DNA of 64,000 bases from Osedax frankpressi (taxonomy: Eukaryota; Annelida; Polychaeta; Sabellida; Siboglinidae): the NCBI GenBank assembly GCA_964035775.1, contig OZ038314.1:13972682-14036681 (forward strand). Reading direction: 5' to 3'. The notes below the pieces were generated by a model, which had not been told where the DNA came from, ran no database searches, and saw nothing but the letters and a program-made list of their open reading frames with translations. Shown one piece after another: positions 15,702 to 30,700 of the stretch. Every line of letters begins with the position of its first letter. Positions within the stretch are counted from its first letter, which is position 1. A program made the position numbers and the translations under genes.

Positions 15702-18700
15702 CTCACCACACCTCGTTTACACAGATGGTAGTGGCGGGAATGGCTGCGCATAACGATATCAGCAAGGCTCACGAGGTGGCAAATGAAGTCCGCCGTATTC
15801 AGAAACAATTAGTTGAGGCGCAGACTTGGGCTACGACTTACAATAATCGGGAACGTCTATTTGGCATGCCTGTCACCAATGTCAGTGTTAAACTAGATTT
15901 TCTTATACCTTTTCTATGATGTTATTCAAAATATATTCTTACCTATAGGTTTATTATAGTCTTATTCTATCATTGTATGTAAATTATATATTTACATATG
16001 TATACAACATTATATTATATATAATTATTTTTTGAATAAATATAATTTTTATATATTCTTATTTTAGTCTAATAACATTTTTATACTACAATCTTTTATA
16101 GTACGAAAAACTGAGCAAACTTACCAAAGACTTTGAGCCATTCCGCAATCTATGGGTAACCGTATCTGATTGGCTGAAATGGCACGACTCGTGGATGAAT
16201 GATCCGATAACTTCAGTGGATGCAGAACTTTTGGAGAAAAATGTAATGGAAGCTTACAAAACAATGCACAAATCAGTGAAGATATTTCAAGACATTCCAA
16301 GTCAATATTAATATTGTACATTAAAAGCATTCACTTGTTAATTAAATAATGTCTAATTATTAATAATTGCTAATTTGAGATATTTGTTCTCAAGACTACA
16401 TTTTCTTTTAAATTATTCTTCAGGTGTCTCCGATGTTGCGAAGGAAGTTAAATCCTATGTAGAGAATTTCCGCCCGAATATTCCTTTATTCCAAGGACTC
16501 AGGAATCCTGGCATGCGTCATCGTCATTGGGGAGAGGTTTATCTTGTTAAATAATTGAATGTTGCTTAATTTTGAGGTATACTTATTTGTATGTTTTTCA
16601 CACAAAATCAATAATTCATATAATAATTTGTTACACTATTTTTGTTGTTTTAATTTATTAAATGATTTATAACAGTTATCAGATGAACTCGGTTTCTCGA
16701 TCCAACCGAAGTCAAATTTAACGTTTAGCAAGTGCCTAGAGATGAATCTTCATGATCACATCAATGTGATCAGTAAAGTAGCCGACAAGGCAGGAAAGGA
16801 ATACCAAGTTGAACAGGTCTGTCTGGATTGTTTTTGTATGCAATTATTTATTTTATCTATAACAATAAATTATTGTATAATTGTTCTATTCTATGTTGTG
16901 TATTAATAATTAAATAGTTTAGTTATTATGGTTATTCATTGTTTTATATAGTTATATATTTTTTTCTATTGCAGATGAACAACAAATATAACTTCTATCT
17001 TTTTATTTAATTAATTAATCTATTTATTAAATAATATAGTGAATATAATAACTATCTAAAACACAATGATCTAGATGTTGGATAAAATGGTTGCCGAGTG
17101 GCAACCAGTGATGTTTGAGATTCTTCCTTATAAAGATACTGGAACCTTCATTCTTAAAGGTAATATTTCGTTAAAGCAATATTCACTACCAAAGGAAATT
17201 CAAATCAATTAAAGATATTTTAAAGATTCAAGAAATTATTTATAACAGTAAATCATTTGTATCGTTTTGTTCAACCAATGATTGCAAACTATCATTGCGA
17301 ATAGCCTCCGAGGACATAAGTCAGCTATTGGACGATCACATCGTTGCTACTCAATCCATGTCATTCTCCGTTCACAAGAAACCTTTTGAAGAACGTATCG
17401 TAACCTGGGAGTCTACATTGCGAACTACGCAGGTTCCAAGTGTGCATAAATTTGAAAAATAGTCTTTAATCTCTTCAAAGATGTTCTCCAACTCTTCTTA
17501 CTCACTCCCCTCACTATCTCAGACACCCATCATATATATCAGATCAGCAAATTAAAAATTTTATTACATAATTTCCTTTATTTTATTTTTGTAAATAATC
17601 AAACGATTCTGTAAGATTCTTTATTAAAATTAATAAATAACTTCTTAATTTAACTCTTCTAGATTTACTTACCATTTTTTGATACATTTTCATATTTATT
17701 ATAAATTTCTATTCATTTCGATGACATATTACTATACTTATAATCACAATTTTAAGAATTAATTAACTGTTTTTAATTGGTTTACGATAGGACGTTTTTG
17801 ACCAATGGCTGCAGTGTCAGCGACAATGGCTGTACCTAGAGCCGATATTCAGTTCGGACGATATCAATAGACAACTGCCCGTCGAAGGTAAACGCTATCA
17901 GACCATGGAGCGTCTATGGCGTAAGATCATGAAGAATGCAAAAGAGAACCCGCAGGTATATGAAGCTATATAAAGAAATGGAGTTTTTGTTCCTTCGTAT
18001 TGATAGTTTGCGTTTGCAAATTATAGTCGAGGAGGGTAGAGTCTTGGGAAGTCGAAGCATTTACACGTGGTTAGAATATTTACACCTGGTAGGTTCAACT
18101 GGACGTTCAAAAGTTTGGGTTTAATTATTAACGTAGAAAGCTGTTTATAGATATTATCGTGGATAGTTCGAAATGAATAGGATATTAATAAGTACTGGAG
18201 TTAAAAACAAACAAAAAAATTGCTTACCTACAATTAACCTAATTAATGACTATTACAGGTGATCACGCTATGCAATGATAATAGATTGCTAGAGAACCTC
18301 AAGGAATGTACGAAATTACTAGACCAGGTGATTTACTTCTTCTTTATCAATACATATATCTAAGTATTTCTAAGTATGATACATTGAAAATAATTATTCT
18401 GTTCTAAATATTATATATATTTAGGAACTATTGAAGAACTATTTCTGCTTATTTTTTTAATATTCACTTTTTTTGTCTCTAACTTTCTTTCCTCTACGAA
18501 AGGTACAAAAAGGTCTTTGCGATTACTTGGAGACTAAACGTAACGCGTTCCCACGTTTCTACTTCCTGTCCGATGATGAATTACTTGAGATTCTGTCGCA
18601 GACAAAAGATCCTACTGCCGTACAACCACATCTACGCAAATGCTTTGAGAATATTGCCAAGGTCTGATGTGTTTATCTTCTTTCTTATTATCTTTCTTAT

Positions 18701-21700
18701 TATCTCTCTGTTTTCTTTCTTCTGTTAATCAATTTCTATCTCTCCGTATCGTTGTTTACTTATAAATCTCCTTCCTTCTACTATTACTTTTTTCTATAAT
18801 TCCATACAAATTCAATTACTTACTTTTTCTCACTGCTCCTGATTCTTACCTATTTTTTTTATTTATCTTCACTGCTTCAATTCTTTCCTCTTTCATCTTT
18901 ATATTTACTATATCATCTACACCTATATCTTTCACTAATTCTACCAACATTTTTATCTACAACCATTTTATCTTCATTCTTCTATTCACTTTCACTCACT
19001 TTCATCGACATCAAACTATCTCCGCCACTAAATACTCTTATATCTACCCTTACACTCCCCCATTGTTCCCTCACCCGCCAAACAATTGCATTCTCCTTTA
19101 TTCCATGCTCCACGCGTATATTATAGTTTTATATAACCTATTACCATATATTATAGTTTTATATTACCTATTACCATATATATCAGTTTTATATTACCTA
19201 TTACCTTTCTGCGACCAGATCACATTCCAGTCGGACCTGAAGATCACTGAGATGATATCAGGCGAAGGAGAGGTAGTGCCGTTTAAAAGGTCTCTTTACC
19301 CCCGCGGTAGTGTGCAGGACTGGCTACTGGAGGTAGAATCCACTATGCAGTTTAGTTTGAAGACCATTATCGAGGAGGCAATCGGAGATTACGTTGAGGT
19401 TAGTGGAGCTACCTTCTGCTTTTCACGGTATTTGGTTTCTCAACGCAGTTATTAATGTTCTCATCTTATCACAATACTGCTATAATTATCTGTATACCCA
19501 TACACTTACCCATCCATAGTACAACTGATTTTGCATATTATAAATATATATTTCTAGAAATTTAAAAAAGTACATAATATACATATTATAATAATTAATT
19601 GATGTTTTTTTAAATAATAGTATTAGTGCGGATAAAAGGTTTATACAATTATTGTGTAAATAATTATTTCAATGGACTTAGATTAAAACTACCCGTTATA
19701 GACCCCGAGAACTGATTGGTGTCTAAAGTGGCCTGGACAGATCGTGATTGCCGTTTGTCAGATATTCTGGACTACGGAAGTGTCGTCCGCCCTCGAGAAA
19801 AATGAAATTGCAGTCTGTTATAAAAAGCTGCTCTCTCAGGTGAGTTCATTGCCAGTAGTGGTTACGTTTGTAGCTATATGTGCACTGTGAATAGAGTTAT
19901 TTCTAAGTAGGTATTATGGGCTAAGGGTTTATCTGTGCGAAGTAAACATTTTTAATTGTAATCTCATAATTTTCAGACATATGTCTTAGAGTTATATATT
20001 GCTAATGCTATTTATTATGCAAACTATTATTATATTATTGACAAAATAAAGTGTTTATACCATTTGTTATACAATTAATAATAAGCTAGTACATCTCTTT
20101 CAAGAATCTCTTAGTGTTATCAAATGATATTTAAACAATGATAACTAAATAATTAATTAATTGACCATTTCCATATATTATTTTTTTATAAGTGAATTTT
20201 TGCTTATTTAGGATTCATGTGACTACTGATTTAAATATAACTTTAAGCAATATTTTGTGTTGCTAAGTAGTTTCCCAATCCGATGAACATCACTGCAAAA
20301 GAGGCGAGTATTAACTCTATGCAATGTCACAGTTGGATGATTTACGACAATTAGTACGAGGTCCGCTATCTACAATTGGCCGTCAGATTTTGTCGGCTTT
20401 GATTGTCATTGAGGTTCATGCCCGAGATGTCGTTAACAAGATCTTGGTAGAGGAAATCAGCAACGTAAACGACTTTGAATGGATAAGCCAACTCAGGTGA
20501 TTGTATTAATTAGTCCAATTAAGTTAATGAACAATATCTACCAAATTTGTACAGTATCTCATATGATCTTTTCTGATTAAATTTATTGTATCGCTAATGT
20601 ATGTTAATTAATATCGTTTATCTAAATGCATACACATCGCACAGGTATTATTGGCTCGAAGACAACAATCTTTACATTCGCGCCGTTAATGCCCAATTCA
20701 TTTACGGCTACGAGTATCTGGGAAATACAGGACGACTTGTCATCACCCCGTTGACCGACAGGTGATTCTAAATCGTAACACGAATAACTTAGTACAGAAC
20801 ATTCCCATCTTATACGTTTCAATATTTCAATTATATGCTTAAACGTCATCTGAATCCAATTTAAAATACATCATATTCTATGCAAACGCAGATGCTACTT
20901 GACTCTAACTGGAGCATTGCATTTGAACTTTGGAGGAGCTCCGGCTGGACCTGCTGGTACTGGTAAGACTGAAACTACAAAGGTTTATTATTTATTTTAA
21001 ATATATCTCACATATTTGTTTATCGACTTCGTACGTATTTATTATTATTTTGATATTACAGGATATTATTATTATTTAATATTATATATTTTTATTTCAT
21101 ATACTAATTAAACATATTTATTTTATATATTTGATCAATCTCTACGATAATCCGAACTATTAAAATATTATCGACACCCAGGATTTGGCAAAAGCATTTG
21201 CAATCCAATGTGTGGTGTTTAACTGTTCAGATCAGCTCGATTATATGGCTATGGCGAAGTTCTTCAAGGGTTTGGCTTCTAGTGGAGCGTGGGCTTGTTT
21301 CGATGAATTTAATCGTATCGATATTGAAGTATTGTCGGTCGTCGCTCAACAAATTTCCATCATACACCAGGCGCAGAAACAAGGGGTTTGTTATATTTAT
21401 TACAATGTATTAATTAATGTATTACAATGTAAGAATCTGAATTGAAGGTTTTTTTTAATAATTAAAATCAAAAACTATTATTTTGTTATATTTTTGAGAT
21501 CAGAAATAAATTGTACATTTTATTTTTAGGAACGTAGTATTCAAATATTTTAAAATATGTATTTTTATCAAGTTTAATTACCCAAAACGATAATATGTCA
21601 TATATGTCATGTAAAAATATATTATATTTATTTATACCTGATTTCAATTACCTATCCATTGATTAATCTATTATTACAGGTAGATAGGTTTATGTTCGAA

Positions 21701-24700
21701 GGGGTTGAATTAGCTTTGAAACAATCTTGCGCTGTTTTTATTACAATGAATCCCGGATATGCTGGCAGAACAGAATTACCTGATAATCTTAAGGTAATTT
21801 TCTTTTTGTCATTTTAAAACATTTGTTTTTAATATTTTTAATTTAATATAAGGTTTATTTAAAATATATAAATGATAGTTAAATAATTTACTTGTTTTAT
21901 AATGATTAAACAAATATTCTATTAATACTGAAATATTTTAATAAATATACTATTTTAGAGTTAAAAAGTTATTCACAGTTGGTAATAGCACCAAATAAAT
22001 TACAGTTATATTACGTAAGACATTTAAACAATTTATTATCGCAGGCGCTATTCAGACCAGTCGCTATGATGGTACCTGATTATGCTCTGATTGCTGAGAT
22101 TTCATTGTTCTCTTTCGGATTTTCTGATGCTCGACTACTCTCCAAGAAGATTGTGACAACATTCAAACTCTCATCGGAACAGCTGAGTTCACAGGTATTC
22201 AAATTTATTATAATAATTATTCGTGTAATTATTTTCAGTAAATAATTTGTAATCCGAGTTTTCGGTAAGTAAGTTTTTTTTGATTGATTAATATCTATTA
22301 CATAATTATTTACTAGGATCATTATGATTTTGGAATGCGAGCTGTAAAAAGTGTTATTTCAGCTGCTGGTAATCTGAAAAGGCAGCATCCAAAAATGAAT
22401 GAGGTTATTTTAGGCTTGCATTAAGATTAATATGAAATAGAATACATTTGTAATCATAATAATTGGTGTTTTAATTTTATATTTTTTATTTTTATAGGAA
22501 TTAATTGCTTTAAGAGCAATTCGTGATGTGAATGTTCCGAAATTCTTAATGGATGATTTAAAACTATTCAATGGAATTGTTTCAGATTTATTCCCAAATA
22601 TTAAGTTTGTTCTTTAAATATGAAAATTAATATACTTTTAAAATAAATTACTTTCTTAAAGCGCTTAAGAAAATGAAATTTGTAATGTTTCCTTTTTTTT
22701 AGAGAGGAAGTAATTGATTACGGAAAACTCCAGAGTTCGCTAGAACAAACATGTCACAACATGTTCTTAAAAGATGTTCCGGGTTTCATTCATAAGTGCA
22801 TTCAATTATTTGAAACTACAGTAGTAAGGCACGGGCTTATGATTGTTGGACCAACTGGCAGTGGAAAAACTAAGGTTTTAATCGATAATTTTTATCATCT
22901 TTAATAAAAAGTATATTCTTTGGTTAATTTTCTTTTTGTCATTTTAAAATATTTGTTTTTAACATTTTTACTTAATATTATTTATTTCATTTCATATAAC
23001 AGTGTTACCAAGTATTGCAAGGAGCAATTTCAGCCTTGCAAGGAGAAGAATCTCCAGCTGGAACTACCTTCCAAAAGATTTATACAAATATCTTAAATCC
23101 TAAATCTATAACTATGGGACAACTTTATGGTGAATTTGATTTACTTACTCACGAATGGTTTACCACACAAAAATAATACATATAAAATAGTACATATAAT
23201 AATATTATTGTATATTTAAAATTAAATTTGTCAATTTTGTATTGTTTAAATATAATCTTTAACTTAAGTTACATATAATATAATTCCATATAATAATATG
23301 GAATTTAACTAAAAAACATCAAATTGTATCAAAATTGATAGCACTTTTCAAATAACCAATCATTTGAACTCGTCCCATTTCCGTAGGACTGACGGAATAC
23401 TTTCAACGCTGATGCGGCAATCTGTCGTAGCGACAGCAGCCTCGCCGGATCAGTACTGGTTCATGTTCGATGGTCCCGTGGATGCCGTTTGGATTGAAAA
23501 TATGAACACAGTTTTGGACGATAACAAGAAATTGTGCCTCTCATCTGGTGAAATCATTAAACTCTCCGATGTTTGTACCACTACTCTATGTGTAGTTACA
23601 AGTGGCTCACATAGTTTGTTATTTATGCGCCAAGTGTGGGATAAAAACTTGAAGTTTATGATACTAAATTATAAGTTATCAAATTTTAAATCTATTTTAA
23701 ATCTATTTGAAATTATTTATTGTGGCTAGACTAATATTTATTTTATTCGTTTTCAGTTGTATACTTTGTGTTTTTGTAAATATTATTTAATTTGATCAAA
23801 TACTGATTGATTATTATTAATAATAATAAAAGTAATAATAATGTTCTGGGTTGAATCATGTTACGAGATAGAGCGAGTGTTTCCTATTTTTTATAGCGGG
23901 CATTAATAAATCTACTCCGTAAATTGAACTACCGTAACTCCTTATTTCTTTACCGCAGTCGATGACGATGATGTTCGAAGTGCAGGACTTGGCTGTCGCG
24001 TCTCCGGCAACGGTGAGTCGCTGCGGGATGGTATACCTGGAGCCGTCTATTCTCGGTATCATGCCTTTCGTCGACTGTTGGCTCCGGCAGTTGCCATCGC
24101 CGGTGTTTGAATACCACGATAAGTTGCAGCGCCTCTTCTCCGTTTACCTCGAGGTTATCATAAAGTTACAAATATTCCCTAATAAAAAAATATAAGCAGC
24201 AATATGTAATATAGAGTGAATTAATTCAAAAAAATGTATTTCTTAATTTATATAATCTTTTTAATGTCAATTTCTAGCCAACTTTGAAATTCCTGCGTAG
24301 AAGACTAAAAGAAATTGTTCCTTCGATGGACAGTGCTGTTACTTTGAGTTTCTTTAAGTTAATGGATTGTTTCTTTACTCCATTCTTGTCTAGAGAGGTA
24401 ATATCAATATCATATAATATGTAATAATTATACATACAATAGATTATTTGTATATGAATCATTTGTAATTTATATAGTGTATTATATTTCAATTTAATTG
24501 TTAAAACCCCCCAGATTGAAAAAAGTACAAAAAAAAAACGGGTAATTTTCTTATACATGTTTTTTCGACTTTCTTATAAGTCATTCGTTAATATATTTAA
24601 TCAAAAAACAGGCGAAAATTTTTATTATCGATACCATCACTCGATGATTTTAGATTTAGTATTTTATTAAATGGCGAGGTGCGAGTTTTACCTTTCTCAC

Positions 24701-27700
24701 TAAATTTTTACTCATAATAACTTATAATATAATTACATACCGATTCTAACGATACAGGGCGAAAGAAACATCCCATCAGCACGACTCGATCGTATCTCGG
24801 AGCTCATCGAGCCTTGGTTCATGTTTGCATTGGTCTGGACAGTCGGAGGCACTTGCGATAATAACGGGAGAGAGAAGTTTGATAAATTTGTGAGAATCAT
24901 GTTTGCGGAATCCAAGGTATATTTCATATCGTGAGTTTATATTTATGTGTAGTTTATGTGTATTTATGTGTAGTTAAAATCTGTTTATTTATGATGATTT
25001 TATAATATATATATAATATTCAATTGCTATAAAAACATTTTAGATGACAATTCAGTTTCCCCCCGAAGGACTAGTGTATGATTATTATTTGGATGATGCC
25101 GGAATCACTCTGCCTTTTAGTGAAGAAGATGACTATGAGGAAAAGCTTGCTTTACGGACTGTATGTTTCAAACAGTGGCGATGTTGTAATTGATTTTATA
25201 ACGATTTTATTTATATTCAATCAGATTATTAGATATTATATTTTAGAAATCTCATAGTTCTGTTTAATTTTCATTTACAACTTTTCCTCGCCTAGGTTCA
25301 ATGGAAGAACTGGATGTCTGGTAAATTGAAATATGAAGTCACCTCGGATATGAAATATTCCGACATCATCGTACCTACGATTGATACCGTCCGAAATACT
25401 CATCTACTAGAAATGCTACTCAGTCACCATAAACCGGTTTATTCGCATGTTTTATAAGTGATTACTAGATATTTGCAGAAATATTTAATTATTTTATAAT
25501 CATAGAATTAAATTTATTAAATTTGTTCATATTTTTATAAATAATTAATTTAATATGAGTTTTTTCTAATTCTCTAAATTACATATTTATACATTGATTA
25601 CATATATGTTCCTATCATTTGTAGGTTCTTTGCATTGGTCCTACGGGAACCGGAAAGAGCGTCAGTATAACTGATAAACTAACTCGTCATATGGGCAAAG
25701 ATTTCCAATCGGAATTTATATCGTTTTCAGCGAAAACAAGTTCAAACCAAACACAAGATCTTATTGATGGGAAATTGGACAAAAGGTTATTACGCAATTT
25801 TTCAATATAATATATTATCATTCAACATATTGTTTTAATTTATAAATATAAATATATTATGATCTATGAACTCAACTGTAAAATATTAACAATTTAATTA
25901 ATTATTATTAATATAATACATATTTTCACAATTACGATTTTATATACTAATTTATATACAAATGTATATTTATTTGTCAGACGTAAAGGTATCTACGGAC
26001 CCCCCGTTGGTAAGTATATCATTTTCTTCATCGATGATTTGAATATGCCAGCACTGGAGGTATTCGGGGCTCAGCCTCCTATTGAACTGATCCGTCAATG
26101 GCAGGACTTCAAGGGCTGGTACGACAGGAAGATCATAGGTTAGACTCTTGATCAAGACTCTTTTATTTTCTGTACATTATAATTATAAAAAATGTAAATT
26201 ATATTATATAATTGACATATTATTAATTCTTATATTATTATAATATTAATTACTAATTTGTTCTATTATTATACTAATTCTTATATTATTATAATATTAA
26301 TTACTATTTGTTATATTATTATAATAATTATTATATTATTATAATATTAATTACTATTTTGTTCTATTAGTATACTAATTCTTATATTATTATAATATTA
26401 ATTATTAATTTATTCTATTATTATACTAATTCTTATATTATTATAATATTAATTACTAATTTGTTCTATTAGTATACTAATTCTTATATTATTCTAATAT
26501 TAATTTTTAATTTGTTCTATTATTATAGTATTTTCTTTTATAACATACTATTTTATATATTGCAGAATACCTTATAAAATAATATTTAATCAGGCGAATT
26601 CAGACAACTTGTGAATATAAACTTTGTTTGCGCTATGGGTCCACCTGGTGGAGGCAGAAATCCAATATCTGCTAGACTCATGAGACATTTCAATTATCTA
26701 TCGTTCACTGAAATGGAAGACTCTAGCAAAAAAATCATCTTCTCTGTGATATTAGATTCTTGGATTTGTAAGTATTTAGTTATTTTGATTAAAATTGCAT
26801 CATTGCATATAAATCATCTCGTCACCGAAATATCTATGTTTACAGATCATATTCTTGCAGTTATGATTTTCTACTCTTTATATTTATACAAGTAACGGCA
26901 CTTTACCAAAACTCCACACTGTTACTTACCCCACACTTGTCTACAGCTCAATCGCCACCGGTTAAGGACTTCTGCATGCAACTTGTAGAAGCTTCAATCA
27001 ACATCTATTCGGCCATCTCTTCTCACCTGCTGCCCACTCCTTCCAAGAGCCATTACACGTTCAACCTGCGAGATATCTCCAAAGTGTTTCAGGGCATACT
27101 TATGCATAACCCTGCTAGCATATCAGTTAGTTGTTAAAATCGAGTTGTTTCAGTTGAATTTAATACTCGATTAGTTCATTAATTCTCAATACATGAATTT
27201 GATATTGGTTACACTTTAATGTGTAATTAAGTGATTATTTCACCAGTTCCATTTGTAACTTCAAATTCTTATACAAAGGGTTTACCTGCTCTATTGCGCC
27301 TGTGGACTCACGAGAGTTTGAGGATCTATAGCGATCGGCTGATTAACGACCAGGACAGAAACTGGTTACACATACGTACAAAGACATGTAAACATTTTAT
27401 TCAGTTGTTGACATATAAAATTTAAAATTGTCTTTAAAAAGTATGTGATATTTTTAAATCATCAAATTTTATATTCAATAAGTAAATGCGAAAACGTGTT
27501 GCAGGTTCTATGACCAGATCAAATTGAATGTGACCACTGGTTTCCAGGTTGAATTTGGAGTTGTTGTACCCCTGGAGCCGGTACTATATGCCGACTTCAT
27601 GTCCCAGAGCGTCGATAACCGACAATACTGCGAGATCACTGACCACAATAAGGTGAAGAACTACACTTATTATGCGTGACTCACAAAACGCTCTTGAACT

Positions 27701-30700
27701 AGTGTCATGTCCTATAATGTCCTATATAACCTAAGTTTCACATTTAGCTCTCTTATCTATGTACATTTCAGACAGTCATAATTTCGCATTTTTTCCCCGA
27801 ATCATAATTTATTAAGTAACTTTGTAAACGTTAAGCTATTGCTGTATACGTTAAGCTCTTTCCATGTTTTCTATTGACAATCGCATTATTTAAAACTTTT
27901 TCAATTTATCCAGTTTTTTAATGAAAATTTACCTCCTGAGTAAATTTGATCAAGTATTTCAAGCATCCTCAAGTAAAGAACTCCGTGTTACTCATAACAT
28001 TTCGCACCCTCGCCAATCAGATGACAGCAGTTGTGGAGGACTACCTAGAGGACTTTAATCAGATCAGCACCGCCAAGATGAACCTGGTAATGTTTATGGA
28101 CGCGATTTGTCATTTGACACGCATTTCCCGCATTATTCGCCAGCCGCTTGGTAACGCCCTCTTGCTGGGAATGGGAGGCAGCGGTCGCCAATCGCTGACA
28201 CGTCTAGCCGCCCACGTGTTAGTCAAGAAACACATATTATGCAATGTAACTACTGACCAACATTATGTGCAATTTCGTTTTGGATATAATTGAAATATAG
28301 ATATTTTAAATTTGTAATATGTAATATTTTCAATAATTGTAATATTAAATATTGACTTAATATCACATTTTGTTATCAGCGTGAATATTAATAATTAATT
28401 AATGTATTATTATATAAAATTGTTATGACATCTTCACTATTTTAACTATATGTTCTTATACTATATTCTTACAGAGCCGAATATGAACTGTTCCAAATTG
28501 AGCTGTCTAAAAATTATGGATCGGCTGAGTGGAGGGAGGACTTGAAAAAGGTGATGATGAAGGCAGGAATAGAAAACGTTTTTACAGTTTTTCTATTTAG
28601 TGATACTCAGGTTTGTGCTTATTAGAAGATGAAGTTGAATCCAGTTTCAGTTTTAATCAAACAAAATTAAAAGTGTACTATTTCTATATATATAATAGTT
28701 TTGAAAATATCTTTAACTATTTATTTTTATATTGGCAGATTAAGAGTGAAGCTTTTCTCGAAGATATAAATAACATACTGAATAGCGGAGACGTTCCAAA
28801 TATCTATGGAATGGACGAAATGGAGCAAATTCAAAATGCCATGAAACCGGTAATTCCATTAATTATTGGGGTAACATTAGAACAATGCTTATTAGAACAA
28901 TGCGTTCATGTTTAATAGTAAAGAAATTTTGTTAATTTTTTATAATTAACTAATTACTATCATATTCTTTAGGTGGTTCTCGAGATGGGAATACAATTAA
29001 CAAAAACCAATATGTTTTCTGCCTACAAACATAGAATTCGTTCTAATCTCCATACAGTATTAACTATGAGGTTTATATACACCAAGCAGTTTATGTTTAT
29101 CATACCGATACGATATGTATATAAGATATATAATTTATTAAATAATTTTTAATATATAAACTATATAATTACTAAAAAAATGATATAAATCATATGAAAA
29201 GATAGTTCAATATATTTAAATGAGTGATTCTTCTGAAAGGAATACATTCCGTTAAAATGCGAAACTTATTTTCTCAACTTCAGTCCACTCGGGGAAATAT
29301 TCCGTGCCCGTTTACGTCAATTCCCGGCATTGGTGACTTGCTGCACCATCGATTGGTTCTCTGGATGGCCACCGGAAGCTCTGTCATCTGTGGCAATGCG
29401 TTTCCTTGGCGACATTCCTGATTTGGATGTCAATGACAATATTTTAGATAATTTGGTGAGTAAGCAGTAGAATAATTTAACGAGACATACGGTCTACATA
29501 AAATTTGAGTTTATCTGATTAAGTGATAGATAATAAGGCGGATTAATGTAAAAAAGTATAAATTAGAAGGACCATAAATAAGTTGAGTGGGTGAGAGAGT
29601 CAAAATATGAGATCTATTCAATTATTTTATTATGAATTTCATTGTATTTTTGTAAATTTTATTTATGTGATCGTAAAATTTTACATATTTCAATAATATA
29701 TTTTAACTAATATTAAATATATTATTCAATGATTGTAGATTTTTTAAATTAAGAAAATAATAATATGATATATATTCATTACGTATATTAACACATATAT
29801 AAATATACTTTTGAATATTTTGTACACGTTTATTAATAATTGATATATTCCATCAGGTAACGATGTGTCAAAGAATTCAATCTTCTGTTATTGACGCTTC
29901 TACTGACTTCCTGTCAAAACTTTCTCGCCATAACTATGTTACTCCAACCAGTTATCTACAACTATTGGGAATATTCCAGAAACTTATTGTCATGAAGAAA
30001 ACTGAACTTAACAACTCTAGAAAGAGAACTAAAACTGGATTGGATAAGGTTATTATATTATTTATTAATAATTATTTAATTAGTTTTTAAGAGAAAATAA
30101 ATAAAAATTCTAAAAGAATAAATAAAAATTGTATGTATTTTTATAAAATATTTGTATCTAATTTGTAATACACATTATTAAGTATGAATAAATGAATATA
30201 ATAATTGTGAAAATATTCAAAAATATGTTACTAATAATTATAAACTATATTAAGTTAAATAAATTGGCATGAATTAAAGTTAATTACTATTATCGTATAC
30301 CATTATTAGTTACTGACGACAGCAGAGGAAGTAAGCAAGCTTCAAGACGAATTAGAAACAATGCGGCCCCTATTAGAGGAAGCCGTTGTGGAAAGCACGG
30401 TAACCATGGAGAAGATTGCCAAAGACACGGTTTTCTTCTAACCCGCAATTTACATACACATCTGCATTTAGTGTGGAGATGTGTCCAATATCAATTTTAT
30501 ATTCATTTCTAATCTAAACATTTCAACTTAAATATATATTTGATTTTACCTAGGAAATATTCGATTTCGCAGTACGATAAGATTGATCATTTTATCAACC
30601 AGTTTATGTAATATTACGACGTTACGCCATTGTAATGCTTTGTGTTCAGGTGATAGCCGAAGTGACAAAAAAAGAAGTGAAACAAGAAGAGGAAGCAGCT

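Larger units (their letters stand above)
14938..20761 (+). other. DNAH1: DNAH1 linker region, exons 12-27
   Basis: Exons: 14938-15057, 15208-15290, 15430-15571, 15725-15880, 16102-16300, 16424-16536, 16676-16816, 17075-17159, 17305-17432, 17791-17955, 18259-18327, 18503-18661, 19219-19398, 19702-19839, 20333-20496, 20645-20761. They encode the pre-linker and linker, the lever that swings across the AAA ring in the power stroke. Hallmarks are [66 protein letters not shown] and [19 protein letters not shown], the last running into AAA1. Introns over 300 bp: 17433-17790 and 19840-20332 show nothing beyond AT-rich sequence; 18662-19218 is pyrimidine-rich with three 30-bp repeats at 19117-19205. 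Confidence 0.93.

Noticed and set aside
15341-15919. Open frame of 192 codons with a long Ser-Leu run
   Set aside because: It is exons 14 and 15 of DNAH1 read through the TC-repeat intron in the same frame; the spliced join SMVVAG matches the dynein family.
28168-28191. Loss of the Walker A lysine in AAA4 (GMGGSGRQ) as a sign of decay
   Set aside because: Arg at this place is the usual state in axonemal dynein AAA4; the surrounding LTRLAAH is conserved.
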